DNA of 64,000 nucleotides from Cyclobacterium sp. SYSU L10401 (GCF_010993705.1 NZ_WOFO01000002.1:434001-498000); one strand, 5' to 3'; positions 36,351 through 46,185 are shown, counted from the stretch's first letter. The notes: generated by a model not told the origin, from the letters alone. A program made the numbers and translations.

Positions 36351-37948
36351 GACTTCTTTTCTTTTTCCAGTTTCTTCATAATCACATCCGACAACCTTTT
36401 TTCGTAAGACTTACGATCCAAATCTTTATCATATTGGCTGAGGCGGGCATATTCCTGACTCAATCCCTTCTGTAAAGAATAACACATGATAACCAATATC
36501 AGCAAAAACGGCAAACCCGTAGTGATCGCGGCGGTTTGAAGGGCTGTCAGCCCGCCTCCAATAAGCAATACCGCAGCCACCGTTCCCTCCGTCGTAGCCC
36601 AGAAAATTCGTTGTCCCACCGGAGCATCCAGTTTACCTCCCGCAGTAATGCTGTCTATCACTAACGATCCAGAATCAGAAGAGGTAACGAAAAAACTGGT
36701 TACCAGCAAAATGCCAATAACAGAACCGATTCCGCTAAACGGGAAATTTTCAAGAAAAACGAACATGGCGATCGAAACATCCCCCGTAATGGTTTCCGCT
36801 AAGATATGAGTCCCCGAAAGCACTTGTTCCTGCATGTCCAGAAAAATCGCCGTTCCACCCATCGCCGTAAGCCATAAAAAGGTCAATAAAGAAGGAACTA
36901 GCAATACCCCAAAAATAAATTCCCGAATCGTCCGGCCTCGGGAAACCCTAGCAATAAACATGCCAACAAAAGGAGACCAGGAAATCCACCAGGCCCAATA
37001 AAACACGGTCCAATCCCCTTGCCAGCCATTATCCCGATAGGCTTCCGTCCAGGTAGATACTTCCAATATGCTTCCCAAATAGTTGCCCATATTCTGGACA
37101 AACGAACGAAAGACAAACAATGTAGGTCCCATAATCAAAACAAAAATCAGTAAAATCGCTGCTATTCGGACGTTCCACTGACTAAGAAATTTCACTCCTT
37201 TGTCGATACCCGAAACCACCGAAATAGTAGCCACCAAGGTAATTCCTGCGATCAGCAACACCTGCGTAGTAATGGTATTGGGAATATCGAAAAGGTAAAA
37301 TAAGCCACCGCTGATCTGTTGTACGCCCAGTCCCAGAGAAGTAGCCAGACCAAAAAGCGTGGCCAGTACGGCCAGAACATCAATAACGTTGCCCATCCAT
37401 CCGTTCATCCTTTCTCCCAACAAGGGGTAAAACACAGAACGAATGGTGAGAGGTAACTTTCGGTTATAGGCAAAGAAGGCCAACGATAGGCCCACCACGG
37501 CGTAAATGGCCCATGCATGGAAGCCCCAATGCAAGAAGGTGAGATTCATTGCCCTTTTGGCGGCTTCCAATGAATAAGCCTCCCCATATGGCGGTATGGC
37601 ATAATGGTAAACCGGCTCGGCTACCCCCCAAAATAAAAGCCCGATACCCATACCGGCACTGAAAAGCATGGCAAACCAGGCTCCTGTAGAAAATTCCGGT
37701 TGGGCTTCCTTGCCTCCCAGACGAATGGATCCAAACTTGCTAAATCCGAGGTAAAAACAGAAGACTATAAAGGCATTTACTGCGATAATAAAAATCCAGC
37801 CTGTCTTATCTGTAATAAAGGTCTTACTGGAGGCAAAGATCAATTCCATGGGTTCTCCCACCCAAAGCGTGACCGTTATAAACAAGATGATCAAAGCTAC
37901 CGAAGGCCAAAATACCGGCGCATGAATGTCGAAGTATTTATTTTTCAT
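36347..37948 (-). CDS. BCCT family betaine/choline/carnitine transporter
   Basis: 533 residues, twelve predicted spans. Signature segments: GMGIGLLFWGVAEPVYHY, the conserved HWGFHAWAIYAVVGL, and FYWAWWISWSPFVGMFIARVSRGRTIREF, which includes the Trp-rich substrate box. The TM3 glycine motif GMGIGL resembles sodium-coupled betaine carriers. The cytoplasmic C-terminal tail is short and charged. It probably imports betaine-type osmolytes by Na+ or H+ symport. It follows a porin by 12 bp and overlaps the USP gene. Confidence 0.93.
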   Translation of the reverse strand: MKNKYFDIHAPVFWPSVALIILFITVTLWVGEPMELIFASSKTFITDKTGWIFIIAVNAFIVFCFYLGFSKFGSIRLGGKEAQPEFSTGAWFAMLFSAGMGIGLLFWGVAEPVYHYAIPPYGEAYSLEAAKRAMNLTFLHWGFHAWAIYAVVGLSLAFFAYNRKLPLTIRSVFYPLLGERMNGWMGNVIDVLAVLATLFGLATSLGLGVQQISGGLFYLFDIPNTITTQVLLIAGITLVATISVVSGIDKGVKFLSQWNVRIAAILLIFVLIMGPTLFVFRSFVQNMGNYLGSILEVSTWTEAYRDNGWQGDWTVFYWAWWISWSPFVGMFIARVSRGRTIREFIFGVLLVPSLLTFLWLTAMGGTAIFLDMQEQVLSGTHILAETITGDVSIAMFVFLENFPFSGIGSVIGILLVTSFFVTSSDSGSLVIDSITAGGKLDAPVGQRIFWATTEGTVAAVLLIGGGLTALQTAAITTGLPFLLILVIMCYSLQKGLSQEYARLSQYDKDLDRKSYEKRLSDVIMKKLEKEKKS

Positions 37949-37960
37949 AAAATCTTTTAT

Positions 37961-39280
37961 TTAGAAATAATAACCAATATTTATGTTCAAACGTGTATTC
38001 CAACCTGGATCAGAAGCAGTTGGGTTGAGTGCTGATACAGGTTGCCTGTAATCCATTCCCCTACCTGTCCCCAATGCATTTCCTCCAAAAGCATTGGTTA
38101 ACCAGGGGTGATTATAGCCCATGGCCACATCAAAATACGCATATACCTGACCGGCTGATACCAGGGCTCCAAATACATTCTGTTGCGATTTTCGGTATTC
38201 CCCGGCAGGTCCCGATGTGAATTTTTGCATCAGGGTATAATCATTGTATAATTGGATATGCCTTATGGGTCCCCATTCCAGTGGAATGTCATAGGCCAGG
38301 CCCAAGACATAAAGTGCCGCACTGTTGGCCACGTCATAAGTCCCGAAACCATAGGCCCCCATCTGTACAACATCCAACACCTCTCCTGCATCGTTCCTCA
38401 CATCACTGTAGGTATAGTAAATGGCTTCTGCCTTCAGGTTCCAGGGTCCCCAATTTCCATCATGGTGAACCGCAGCTGCCCAATGGGATCCGGAATGACC
38501 GCTTTGCATGTTATACAACTCGTGCCACTGAACGGATAGGCCCGTTTCATGATCTGACCAATTCTTAGCTGCCCTAAGGTTTACCTGATGGCGCTCAATA
38601 TTGGAATTTCCAGGAACAGGTACCACATCATAGGAATACCTGGCGGTAGAAAAAGCGCCAAAAGTAGCTTCATTGGTCCCTCTGGGTTCCGATAGTAAAA
38701 AATAGGCCCCATCCAGTTGCCAGGTATCGGCCTTATGAGACAAATGAAATCCCATTTGGTGGTCATCCTCCAGCCCGAGATAGTAAGGCAACTGAAACCA
38801 CCAGCTATGGGAGGCATAGGGCAATAAACCAAAAGGGACCTGAGTAATACCCAATTTAAGGTGGGTATTTTCTGTAAAGCGATAACCCAGCCAGCCGTAT
38901 TTTAAAAAATGGGTATTGAAAGTGGGGTAAAAACGGTATTCAAAGGAAAGCTGTATACCCTCACTATAGGCATCCACATTGAGTCTCCAGGTATCCCATG
39001 TCCATTCATTTCTCAGAAAGGTGCCCAACGGAAAAGTCTGTCCTTCATAGTGGGTATATAGATTGTTTAACCGAAAAGCTCCTCCAATTTTTAACCAGGT
39101 TGTATCCCGTTTTAATGCCTGTTGCGGTTGTTGAAGAAGTTCAAGTGTGCTTTTATCATTGCCGTAATCATGCCCCAGATATAAGGGAATGCTATTGCTG
39201 CTTCTACTCAAAGAATCTTCACCACCAATGGTATTTATTGCGTTAAAAAAGAATAAAAAAATGATTAAACTGTATCTCAT
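37961..39280 (-). CDS. Outer-membrane porin-like protein of the BCCT operon
   Basis: About 439 residues from the ATG at 39280, which gives a better signal peptide (MRYSLIIFLFFFNAINTIGG) than the ATG at 39304. Many alternating aromatic strands follow (LSFEYRFYPTFNTHFLKYGWLGYRF, THLKLGITQVPFGLLPY, HHDGNWGPWNLKAEAIYYTYSD), ending in NINIGYYF as a BAM signal. It resembles OprO/OprP-like or FmdC-type porins. First gene of the porin-BCCT-USP operon, so it likely admits the osmolyte through the outer membrane. Confidence 0.8.
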   Translation of the reverse strand: MRYSLIIFLFFFNAINTIGGEDSLSRSSNSIPLYLGHDYGNDKSTLELLQQPQQALKRDTTWLKIGGAFRLNNLYTHYEGQTFPLGTFLRNEWTWDTWRLNVDAYSEGIQLSFEYRFYPTFNTHFLKYGWLGYRFTENTHLKLGITQVPFGLLPYASHSWWFQLPYYLGLEDDHQMGFHLSHKADTWQLDGAYFLLSEPRGTNEATFGAFSTARYSYDVVPVPGNSNIERHQVNLRAAKNWSDHETGLSVQWHELYNMQSGHSGSHWAAAVHHDGNWGPWNLKAEAIYYTYSDVRNDAGEVLDVVQMGAYGFGTYDVANSAALYVLGLAYDIPLEWGPIRHIQLYNDYTLMQKFTSGPAGEYRKSQQNVFGALVSAGQVYAYFDVAMGYNHPWLTNAFGGNALGTGRGMDYRQPVSALNPTASDPGWNTRLNINIGYYF

Positions 39281-39304
39281 GCGATAGCCTTTGGTTTCTT
39301 TCAA

Positions 39305-39773
39305 ATTTCAAATTATCAAAATTTAAAAGGAATAAAAACTTTTGAGACCATTCATTTATCTCAAAACCAATATTAACCATCATTTTCACCACCCATCATT
39401 TTAAGTTGAATAAAGAATTTACAAGCAAAATTTTTTAAGTGATTTTTTTCAAATAAAATGAATGCTTTAATTCATGGGATGTACAACCTATACCTGTAAA
39501 AATCATTCAGGAGAAATCTAAATTTCAAAACTGAATGAATTTTGGATAAGAATCATTGGGGAACTCAAATGAATTTCAAGATTTAAAAGTGAGCCTGCCC
39601 CAGGCAAACAGGCATGAAAAGAATTTTAAAGCGTGGAATGCCACGATAACCCAGATAGCTGTGCTGGGAGCTTGCGAGTTTCACCTTAGAGTCGGGATAG
39701 GCTATCCCGATAAATCGGGACAAGTTATGGCCACTAAAAACAATTATAAACACATAAAAAAAATACTATTTTC
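39305..39773. other. Intergenic with a run of short hairpins
   Basis: The left half is AT-rich. The right half (39593-39720) contains consecutive hairpins: GCCTG-CCC-CAGGC, CGTGG-AATG-CCACG, CCCAG-N9-CTGGG, then TCGGGATAG-G-CTATCCCGA overlapping TCCCGA-TAAA-TCGGGA. The last two share a strand and are mutually exclusive. A 73-codon plus-strand frame crosses it but is probably chance. Confidence 0.5.
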
Positions 39774-40616
39774 TTAAAAGTTCTTTTCTATAAATATCTT
39801 AAGCTTTAAAGAAGCGTCCAATAGGTTAAGCCCAATCCAACCATGCCCTTCATTGGGATAAAAATGAAATTCATGGATTACCTGTAATTCTTCCAGCCGT
39901 TCTTTGAGAGAAATACCCTGACTATTAGGGATAAGGGGATCCTTCCCCCCATAAAAAAGGATGGTTGGGGGAGCTTTGTCATGCAGCTGAAAAAGGGGAC
40001 TTGCCGCCCTGAGCAATTCTTCATCATCGCCAAATAGGTCAAGCATTTCTTTGAGTTCTGGGTTTTGGGTATTCAGGTAGGCTTCGTCCTGCAGGTTTGT
40101 AGGGCCCACTATGCTGCAAACCATTTTCACTTGTTCCTTTACATCTTGGGTATAACTCCAAAGAAGGGCCAAATGCCCCCCTGCACTAGCTCCTACAAAG
40201 CCCACCTTTTCTCCAATCTGGTAATCGTTCCGGTTACTTTCCAAATGGCTGATCACCGAAGTAATATCCTCCAATTGCATGGGGTAGGGCGAATGGAATT
40301 GATCGGCCAACCTGTAATTCATATTCACCACGGCATAACCTGGCAATTGATCCCGTAAAAAGTCCCTGAAAGGATTCATATCGGACTTATCTCCTTCCAT
40401 CCATCCTCCACCGTGGATCAATAAAATGGTAGAAGTATTTTCATTTCTATTTGCGGGCAAATAAATGTCATACACCTGCCGGTCATGATCACCATAAGCC
40501 ACATTAGAAATGGCTTTAAAACCGAGGTCTATTTGTTGCTGCGGCCCATTTTCCTGCGGGATACAGGAGACCAAAATTAAAATGAACCAAAGAAAAAAAT
40601 ATTTGAGATGCTTCAT
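39774..40616 (-). CDS. Alpha/beta-hydrolase (esterase/BD-FAE-like), lipoprotein
   Basis: 280 residues. Lipobox LVSC gives Cys18. The oxyanion motif HGGGW (68-72), nucleophile Ser144 in GASAGG, Asp in GGKDPLIP and His in NEGHGW form the triad of the hormone-sensitive-lipase/BD-FAE-like esterases. It probably removes acyl groups from a carbohydrate or small ester at the cell envelope. No close gene partner: long intergenic regions on both sides. Confidence 0.85.
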   Translation of the reverse strand: MKHLKYFFLWFILILVSCIPQENGPQQQIDLGFKAISNVAYGDHDRQVYDIYLPANRNENTSTILLIHGGGWMEGDKSDMNPFRDFLRDQLPGYAVVNMNYRLADQFHSPYPMQLEDITSVISHLESNRNDYQIGEKVGFVGASAGGHLALLWSYTQDVKEQVKMVCSIVGPTNLQDEAYLNTQNPELKEMLDLFGDDEELLRAASPLFQLHDKAPPTILFYGGKDPLIPNSQGISLKERLEELQVIHEFHFYPNEGHGWIGLNLLDASLKLKIFIEKNF

Positions 40617-40839
40617 TCCTTAGAAATAATTTTATTCAGTAAAAATAAAATAATCAGGGAATTTAAAAATTATATTTCATCATTTTAATAAAAATAAAAG
40701 ATAAATTTTTTATATACATCAGTTTACCACTGGTATCAGCGAAAATGCATTTGATTCTACATACTTTCTAAATGGATTTAACGCTTTACTTTCTGAAACA
40801 TACCCCCTTTTTCAAAAATGAACCTATAAAAGGCTATTA

Positions 40840-41910
40840 TCAGGATAGCCTGAAACGTTGAGACAAACCCTGAATGACCTGATGGACAAATGTCAATTTT
40901 AGTTTTACCTCTGGATTGATCACAAAGGGATAGCTATCCTGTAGTCCCATACTTCGATTCAAACTATTTAATGCCAGAGAAAGTGGAATCCACTGATCAA
41001 TTATTTGTTCAAAATCCGAACAACAGTAGGCGTCTTTGGTAATTGAACTGGACATAAGGGGAACACCTGTAGAAAGTCTGGGGGCTAAAGTCAAACCAAA
41101 TGAGTAGGCTGTCTCCAAAGTATCTACTATATGGAGGTAGTGAGCCCAGGTTTCAGCCCAATCTTCCCATGGATGAGCACTCGCATAGGCTGAAATATAA
41201 TTTTCCTGCCAACCATTTGGACCAGATTTTTGATAATGCTTTTCAAGTGCTTGCTGATAGGAAGCCCTTTCATCCCCGAACAAATCCCTGAAACCAGACA
41301 AATTATCCGATCCGCTAATCAAAATATCCCAAAAATAATGACCGATTTCATGTCGGAAATGACCTAAAACAGTACGGTACACCTCATCCATTTGTTTTTT
41401 GGCCATTGCTCTTTCTACATCATCTGCCTCTGCAATATTCATGGTGATAACGCCAGAGGCATGCCCTGTTATCACCGGTTCATTTTCTCCCGCTGCCTTA
41501 AATTCAAATCCCAGACCACTTGCAGGGTTCAGTGCCTTTGAACTAAAGGGTAGATTCCACCTCAAAATCGCATACAAGAGCCTGTGTTTGGCATTTTCTA
41601 TGGTTTGCCACCGTTTTTTGTATGCTGGGTTTGAAAGATCCGGAATGATCTGGTTAAGGACACAAGCCTGGCAATAACCGTCAGTGGAAGCCATTGGAAT
41701 CAACCAATTGCATCCCTCATGCTGTCGATTCAGACAATACCTAAACGGATTACCTGCTGAATCAATCAAGGGAGCACGGCCTCCCTGTTCGAAAAGGGCT
41801 ACCAAATCCAATTTTTCGGGATCAAACCCCAATAGGGTTCCGCAATGGCTGCATTTTGTGTTCTCAAAATAGGCGGGCTTCAGGCAATGCTTGCATTGGA
41901 AAAGTTTCAT
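40840..41910 (-). CDS. Putative zinc-binding metallopeptidase with N-terminal zinc ribbon (COG4307 type)
   Basis: 356 residues. Cys6-Cys9 and Cys20-Cys23 form a zinc ribbon, and a second Cys set (CLNRQHEGCNW ... CQAC) follows at 59-83. The gluzincin motif is HEIGH (His187, Glu188, His191), and GDERASYQ carries a likely third ligand. HPWEDWAETWAHYLH is typical of this family. No signal peptide, so cytoplasmic. Function unproven. Start at 41910 is directly followed upstream by an inverted repeat (GGTTCAA...TTGAACC, 41911-41947). Confidence 0.85.
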   Translation of the reverse strand: MKLFQCKHCLKPAYFENTKCSHCGTLLGFDPEKLDLVALFEQGGRAPLIDSAGNPFRYCLNRQHEGCNWLIPMASTDGYCQACVLNQIIPDLSNPAYKKRWQTIENAKHRLLYAILRWNLPFSSKALNPASGLGFEFKAAGENEPVITGHASGVITMNIAEADDVERAMAKKQMDEVYRTVLGHFRHEIGHYFWDILISGSDNLSGFRDLFGDERASYQQALEKHYQKSGPNGWQENYISAYASAHPWEDWAETWAHYLHIVDTLETAYSFGLTLAPRLSTGVPLMSSSITKDAYCCSDFEQIIDQWIPLSLALNSLNRSMGLQDSYPFVINPEVKLKLTFVHQVIQGLSQRFRLS

Positions 41911-41947
41911 GGTTCAAGTTTGATATAATATAAGCAATTTTTGAACC
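41911..41947. promoter_or_regulatory. Inverted repeat directly upstream of the metallopeptidase
   Basis: GGTTCAA and TTGAACC, 23 bp apart, directly abutting the start codon. It could be an operator or an mRNA leader stem that hides the start. Weak evidence. Confidence 0.25.
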
Positions 41948-42127
41948 ACAAATATTTTAATTAAAAAGGATCTTCGAAGCATAAATCGAGTTACACAGAA
42001 ACCCGATGGCCAGACAACAACGACAATGCATTACCTCCAACCAAATAAAAATCTTTATGCCTAAGCTTTTCCAGAAAGGAAAAAGTCCCCTATTCAACTT
42101 TTTCAATTTATATCCTATATTACTTTA

Positions 42128-42682
42128 CTATAAAATAAGCAACTCTTTCACAGAGAATCTTTTACCTATTAGCCATACCTCATCACCAGGCACAAAAACC
42201 CGAGTTTCGGTGTAGGTATCCCCCTGTGGTTTGGAAAGGAATTCGATTTGATTGTTTACCAGATCAATTATCCAGCATTCCGGAATGCCATGTGCAGCAT
42301 ACAGCGGAGCTTTCACTTCCCTGTCAAACTTGATGGAAGAACCGGCAACTTCAATGAGTACCAATACATCGGCAGGCCTGGGATGTGCTGAAGTATAATA
42401 ATCCGGCCTAAATTTTAGTAGGGAAATATCTGGTTCAGGCTCATTGTCATGACCAATTCTAATCGGATTTTGAATTCTAACAATAGCTTCTCCATCGAAA
42501 AGCTGATTCATTACCTTTGCGCAATAATTAACTATTGCTGCATGCCTGCTTCCTATTGGGCTCATTTTAAATATTTCGCCGTTTATAAGTTCTACACGGT
42601 CTTCAGGCTTTAGAATCCCAACTTCAGCCATTTTGTAATATTCATCCACATTGATCAAGCGCTTCACTACTTCAGTTGCCAT
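42128..42682 (-). CDS. Uma2 family protein (PD-(D/E)XK-like fold)
   Basis: 184 residues from the ATG at 42682 (MATEVVKRLINVDEYYKMAE); the ATG at 42691 would add three residues. Uma2/DUF820 motifs: VELINGEIFKMSPIGSRHA, EPEPDISLL, VLVLIEVAGSSIKFDREVKAPLYA in parts, and IPECWIIDLVNNQIEFL. The Asp in PDISL and Glu-x-Ala of IEVAGSS match the PD-(D/E)XK nuclease core. The biological role of the family is unproven. A second Uma2 gene is at 60643 and a deleted relic at 61498. Confidence 0.88.
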   Translation of the reverse strand: MATEVVKRLINVDEYYKMAEVGILKPEDRVELINGEIFKMSPIGSRHAAIVNYCAKVMNQLFDGEAIVRIQNPIRIGHDNEPEPDISLLKFRPDYYTSAHPRPADVLVLIEVAGSSIKFDREVKAPLYAAHGIPECWIIDLVNNQIEFLSKPQGDTYTETRVFVPGDEVWLIGKRFSVKELLIL

Positions 42683-42895
42683 GGTATCCAATAATTTACC
42701 TTCTTGAAGTTAGCCAATTAAACGGCTAAAATCAAGCATTCAAATTTTGAGTCCGGATATACCCTGCTAATCAACACGATCAAAACCTTCTCCATCGCGA
42801 AACCAGATTGGCTGTCATGGTCCCGTTTGCTGGATTGACACAAGGCAATACGGATTTTCCATTCAAGAAGATTTCTTGACGGTAATTTGGTAAAG

Positions 42896-43762
42896 TCAAT
42901 ACCTCAAACCCTGTAAAAATGCCATGGATTTGGGCACCTGCTGGTAATATATCGGGCTTTCATCTTCTATGTAGAAATGCTCAATGCCCGCTTCCTTTGC
43001 TGCTTTAAGTATGGCGGGAAGGTCCAGTTGGCCCGTACCCAGCACCACGTCATTTTCTTTCGGGGTACCTCCTGACATGTTCCCCTCCACGCCTTTTTTA
43101 AGGTCTTTCAGATGCATCAATTTAAAGCGGTCGGGGTATTTATTGATCAGAGCGGCAGGGTCTGCACCGGGGAAAAAAGTCCACAGGATATCTATTTCAT
43201 AGCTTACATATTCCGGATCGGTCTGCTCCATCATGTAGTCGAAAAGGGTCCCATTTTCATGGGGATAAAATTCGTATCCATGGTTATGGTAACAAAAGGT
43301 CAGGTCATGCTCTTCCTTTAAAATTTTTCCTGCTTTGTTAAAATCCGCAATGGCTTTTTCGGCATCGGAAAGTCCAAAAGGTGCCTCATGGGGTATCCAG
43401 GCCACACGGACAAATTTAGCACCCAGGGTCTTGGTATTCTCCGCCACCTCTTGTGTTTTATTGACCAAGTCTGGATAACCGACCCCAAAAGAAGAGCAAA
43501 ACATGTCCCGCTCATCTAGCAATTGCCTCAATTCAGCAGCGGTTTTACCAAAGAGGTTGGAAAATTCCATGTCTTTGATGCCCATGGCCTGCAAGGTGTC
43601 CAGGGTGGCAGCCACGTCTTTGGAAAAGCTATCCCGGTAGGTATAGGAAACCATACCCGGCATTTCCTCGAAAATGGGTCGGTTGCCTTGTGCAAGGAGG
43701 CTGTCCACGCTGATCATCAGGAGGATAAACAGGGTAGTAAATATTTTCTTTTTTCTTAACAT
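42896..43762 (-). CDS. Exported sugar phosphate isomerase/epimerase-like TIM-barrel protein
   Basis: 288 residues from the ATG at 43762, which gives signal peptide MLRKKKIFTTLFILLMISVDSLLAQ; the longer frame to 43813 is unlikely. The body is an AP-endonuclease-2/xylose-isomerase-like barrel: GIKDMEFSNLFG, FCYHNHGYEF (metal His), VSYEIDILWTFFPG (Glu), LMHLKDL (His) and FYIEDESP (Glu). Many such proteins act on keto-sugars or inositols. Export is typical of Bacteroidota members of the family. It neighbours a Tat-exported Gfo/Idh/MocA oxidoreductase, a usual pairing. Confidence 0.85.
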   Translation of the reverse strand: MLRKKKIFTTLFILLMISVDSLLAQGNRPIFEEMPGMVSYTYRDSFSKDVAATLDTLQAMGIKDMEFSNLFGKTAAELRQLLDERDMFCSSFGVGYPDLVNKTQEVAENTKTLGAKFVRVAWIPHEAPFGLSDAEKAIADFNKAGKILKEEHDLTFCYHNHGYEFYPHENGTLFDYMMEQTDPEYVSYEIDILWTFFPGADPAALINKYPDRFKLMHLKDLKKGVEGNMSGGTPKENDVVLGTGQLDLPAILKAAKEAGIEHFYIEDESPIYYQQVPKSMAFLQGLRY

Positions 43763-43975
43763 TGTTTTATTTTTTTGTATTAGAAACATTTCAATTGGAA
43801 TTAAATCATTCAAATAGCTAAATATACGCTATATCCAGATAATTCAGGAGAGTAAAATCAAGGTTTTTACTTTAAAATTGGCAACACCGTCGATTGGAAC
43901 GGCCAGAGAAAATGATGCGAAATTGAAAAGCTCCAAAATTCCGAATGTAAATAACTATATGTAAAGATTGATCTA

Positions 43976-45385
43976 TCAAAGCGGAATAGGAATGGAATAA
44001 GGCTCCCGGTATATCCTGGAAAGTAAGGTATCCGCCTCGGAATCGTTGGCAAACTTTTCATAATCTCCCATAAATTTCAGTTCACGCTTTACCCGGTAGG
44101 AAATATTGGCCAGCAAGGGCAAGGCGCTGGAGTAAAAACCTTCCCGCATATCACACTGTAGCAGCTTTTGATTCCCGGAACGGATTGATTCAATGAAATT
44201 GGAGAACAGCGTGGCCTCCTGCGCAGAACTGCTGTCTTTTGAGCTGGCAAATGGTTGGGATTCCCCCTGATGGAACGCTCTCCAGCTATTACCGGCGATT
44301 TCCAGCCAACCCTCCGATCCGTAAAAGAGGTTACCCACTTCCTTGCCGTCGCTCCCCTCCTGGTTGGTATACCTGCCCCGGGCCTCATATTCAAGAAGGG
44401 TCCCATCTGAATATTTAAACAAGGCAGTTTGGATATTGGGGGTTTCCTGCATGCTCTTGTCATGCCCATAGGTTTCCACATCTCCATAAACCATGGTGCC
44501 GGGGGTGCAGTTGTCGGGCTGGCATTCATCCTGATTGAACCCGTATAATCCTCCCATGGAATAAATGGTTTCGGGATGTTCATGCTTCTGAAGTCCCCAA
44601 CGTGCAATGTCCAGCTGGTGGGTACCTGTGTTTCCCGAATCGCCGTTTCCCGTATCCCAGAACCAATGCCAGTTATAGTGACTGCGCTTCTCATTGTAGG
44701 GGCGGTAAGGTGCCGGGCCCAACCAAAGGTCGTAATGGAAATTGGCCGGGGGCTTGGAATCTTTTGCGGTGCCGTAGGAATTGCGTAATTTGTACGTAAG
44801 CGCACGGGCCATGTATAGCTTTCCGATACCTCCTTCATGAAGGAACTGCATGGCTTCCCTTACATTATTATAGGCCCTGTTGGTCAACCCCACCTGCACC
44901 GTCAACCCAGTCTTTTGGGCAGCTTCCACCATCTTTCTACCTTCCCATAGGTTATGGGATGCAGGCTTTTCCACATAGACATGCTTTCCTGACTGACAGG
45001 CCCAAACAGTCCCCAAGGCATGCCAGTGATTGGGTGTAGCCATAGATACCGCGTCGATTTCTTTGTTTTCCAACACCTTCCTTATATCCCATTCCAGCTC
45101 AGGCCTGGTACCGGTCTTATCGGCAACTATCCTGGATTTGGAATCAAAGAGTGCTTCATCAGTATCGCAAAGCACCTTTAAAACCACATTGTGACTGTCC
45201 TTCAGGTTGCAATAATTGTTGATATGTACGGTACCCTGGTTTCGGATTCCAATTTGGGCAAGGTTAATGCGCTCATTCGAACCTATAATGGAGGCATAAC
45301 TTTTTGCACTGAATCCCAAACCGCCAATGGTAATTCCTGCCGAACTAAAAGCGGTTTTCTTCAAAAATTCTCTGCGTTTTGTCAT
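43976..45385 (-). CDS. Tat-exported Gfo/Idh/MocA family oxidoreductase
   Basis: 469 residues. Starts with a twin-arginine leader (TKRREFLKKTAFSSAGITIGG). The NAD-binding start is INLAQIGIRNQGTVHI; VSMATPNHWHA and the catalytic-lysine region VYVEKPASHNLWEG follow, then WHWFWDTGNGDSGNTGTHQLDIARW as the substrate domain. It oxidises or reduces a sugar or inositol derivative in the periplasm with a bound cofactor. It lies about 210 bp upstream of the isomerase on the same strand and may be a separate transcript. Confidence 0.9.
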   Translation of the reverse strand: MTKRREFLKKTAFSSAGITIGGLGFSAKSYASIIGSNERINLAQIGIRNQGTVHINNYCNLKDSHNVVLKVLCDTDEALFDSKSRIVADKTGTRPELEWDIRKVLENKEIDAVSMATPNHWHALGTVWACQSGKHVYVEKPASHNLWEGRKMVEAAQKTGLTVQVGLTNRAYNNVREAMQFLHEGGIGKLYMARALTYKLRNSYGTAKDSKPPANFHYDLWLGPAPYRPYNEKRSHYNWHWFWDTGNGDSGNTGTHQLDIARWGLQKHEHPETIYSMGGLYGFNQDECQPDNCTPGTMVYGDVETYGHDKSMQETPNIQTALFKYSDGTLLEYEARGRYTNQEGSDGKEVGNLFYGSEGWLEIAGNSWRAFHQGESQPFASSKDSSSAQEATLFSNFIESIRSGNQKLLQCDMREGFYSSALPLLANISYRVKRELKFMGDYEKFANDSEADTLLSRIYREPYSIPIPL

Positions 45386-45609
45386 GAGGTATGGTAATTA
45401 GTCCTGTTTGATCAGGATAATAATCATTTATTTTAATTTTTTAAAATGAAAACAACTATTTTAGAATTTCTCTTTTTCCACGGATAGCATGTTTCTGTAT
45501 ATTTTCTTGAACACTTTTATTCCTTCCTATGGCATTCAATGGCGCAATCATAACTTATTTTGTCCCTCAGGCAACCCCTCCATTCCTTTTTAACGTGAGG
45601 TAGTTACAT

Positions 45610-46185
45610 ATGAACCTGCACGATTCCCCTAAACTAAAAAAAATCATCGACCAATGCTGTCAGGGCCAATCCCAAGCACAATATGAGCTATTCAAACATA
45701 CCTATCCCTACGCCATGGGTATTTGCGCTCGCTTTTCATCCGGTCCTGAAGAAGCCAAAGAAATTCTGAACGACGGGTTCCTGAAAGTTTTCACGCAGAT
45801 CAAGCGGTATTCACCTGACCTATCCTTTGCCGGCTGGTTAAGAAAAATCTTAATTAATACGGCTATTGATCATTATCGGAAAAATAAAAAATACAATGAC
45901 CAACATGTGGAAATCGTGCAGGAGGTAGACCGGCCGGATGCTGAAAAGACCCTATCCCAATTGCATGCTGAAGATATCCTTAAATTGGTGCAATGCCTCC
46001 CTCCGGCCTATCGGATGGTCTTTACCCTATATGTGGTAGAAGCTTTCAGCCACAAGGAAATTGCTGAAAAACTTGGAATTTCCATCGGTACTTCCAAATC
46101 TAATCTCTCCAAGGCAAGGCTAAAACTTCAGCAGGCATTGGCCACTATTACCAATTCAACGCATCAGACCTATGGAAAAGGATAA
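45610..46185 (+). CDS. RNA polymerase sigma-70 family (ECF-type) sigma factor
   Basis: 191 residues. Region 2 (FKHTYPYAMGICARFSSGPEEAKEILNDGFLKVFTQI, FAGWLRKILINTAIDHYRKNKK) and region 4 (LPPAYRMVFTLYVVEAFSHKEIAEKLGISIGTSKSNLSKARLKL), quoted by parts, are clear, and the middle linker is short as in ECF factors. It lacks regions 1 and 3. The next gene begins inside its 3' end (14-bp overlap) and carries a cytoplasmic stub plus membrane anchor, so it may be the cognate anti-sigma-like partner. Confidence 0.92.
   Translation: MNLHDSPKLKKIIDQCCQGQSQAQYELFKHTYPYAMGICARFSSGPEEAKEILNDGFLKVFTQIKRYSPDLSFAGWLRKILINTAIDHYRKNKKYNDQHVEIVQEVDRPDAEKTLSQLHAEDILKLVQCLPPAYRMVFTLYVVEAFSHKEIAEKLGISIGTSKSNLSKARLKLQQALATITNSTHQTYGKG

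Noticed and set aside
39556-39777. 73-codon plus-strand ORF
   Set aside because: It runs through a string of hairpins, has no recognisable features or start signal, and overlaps the 3' end of the esterase gene.
44089-44838. 249-codon minus-strand ORF in the Gfo/Idh/MocA gene
   Set aside because: Same strand, different frame from a well-supported gene; composition (Pro/Arg/Thr-rich) is that of a frame shadow.
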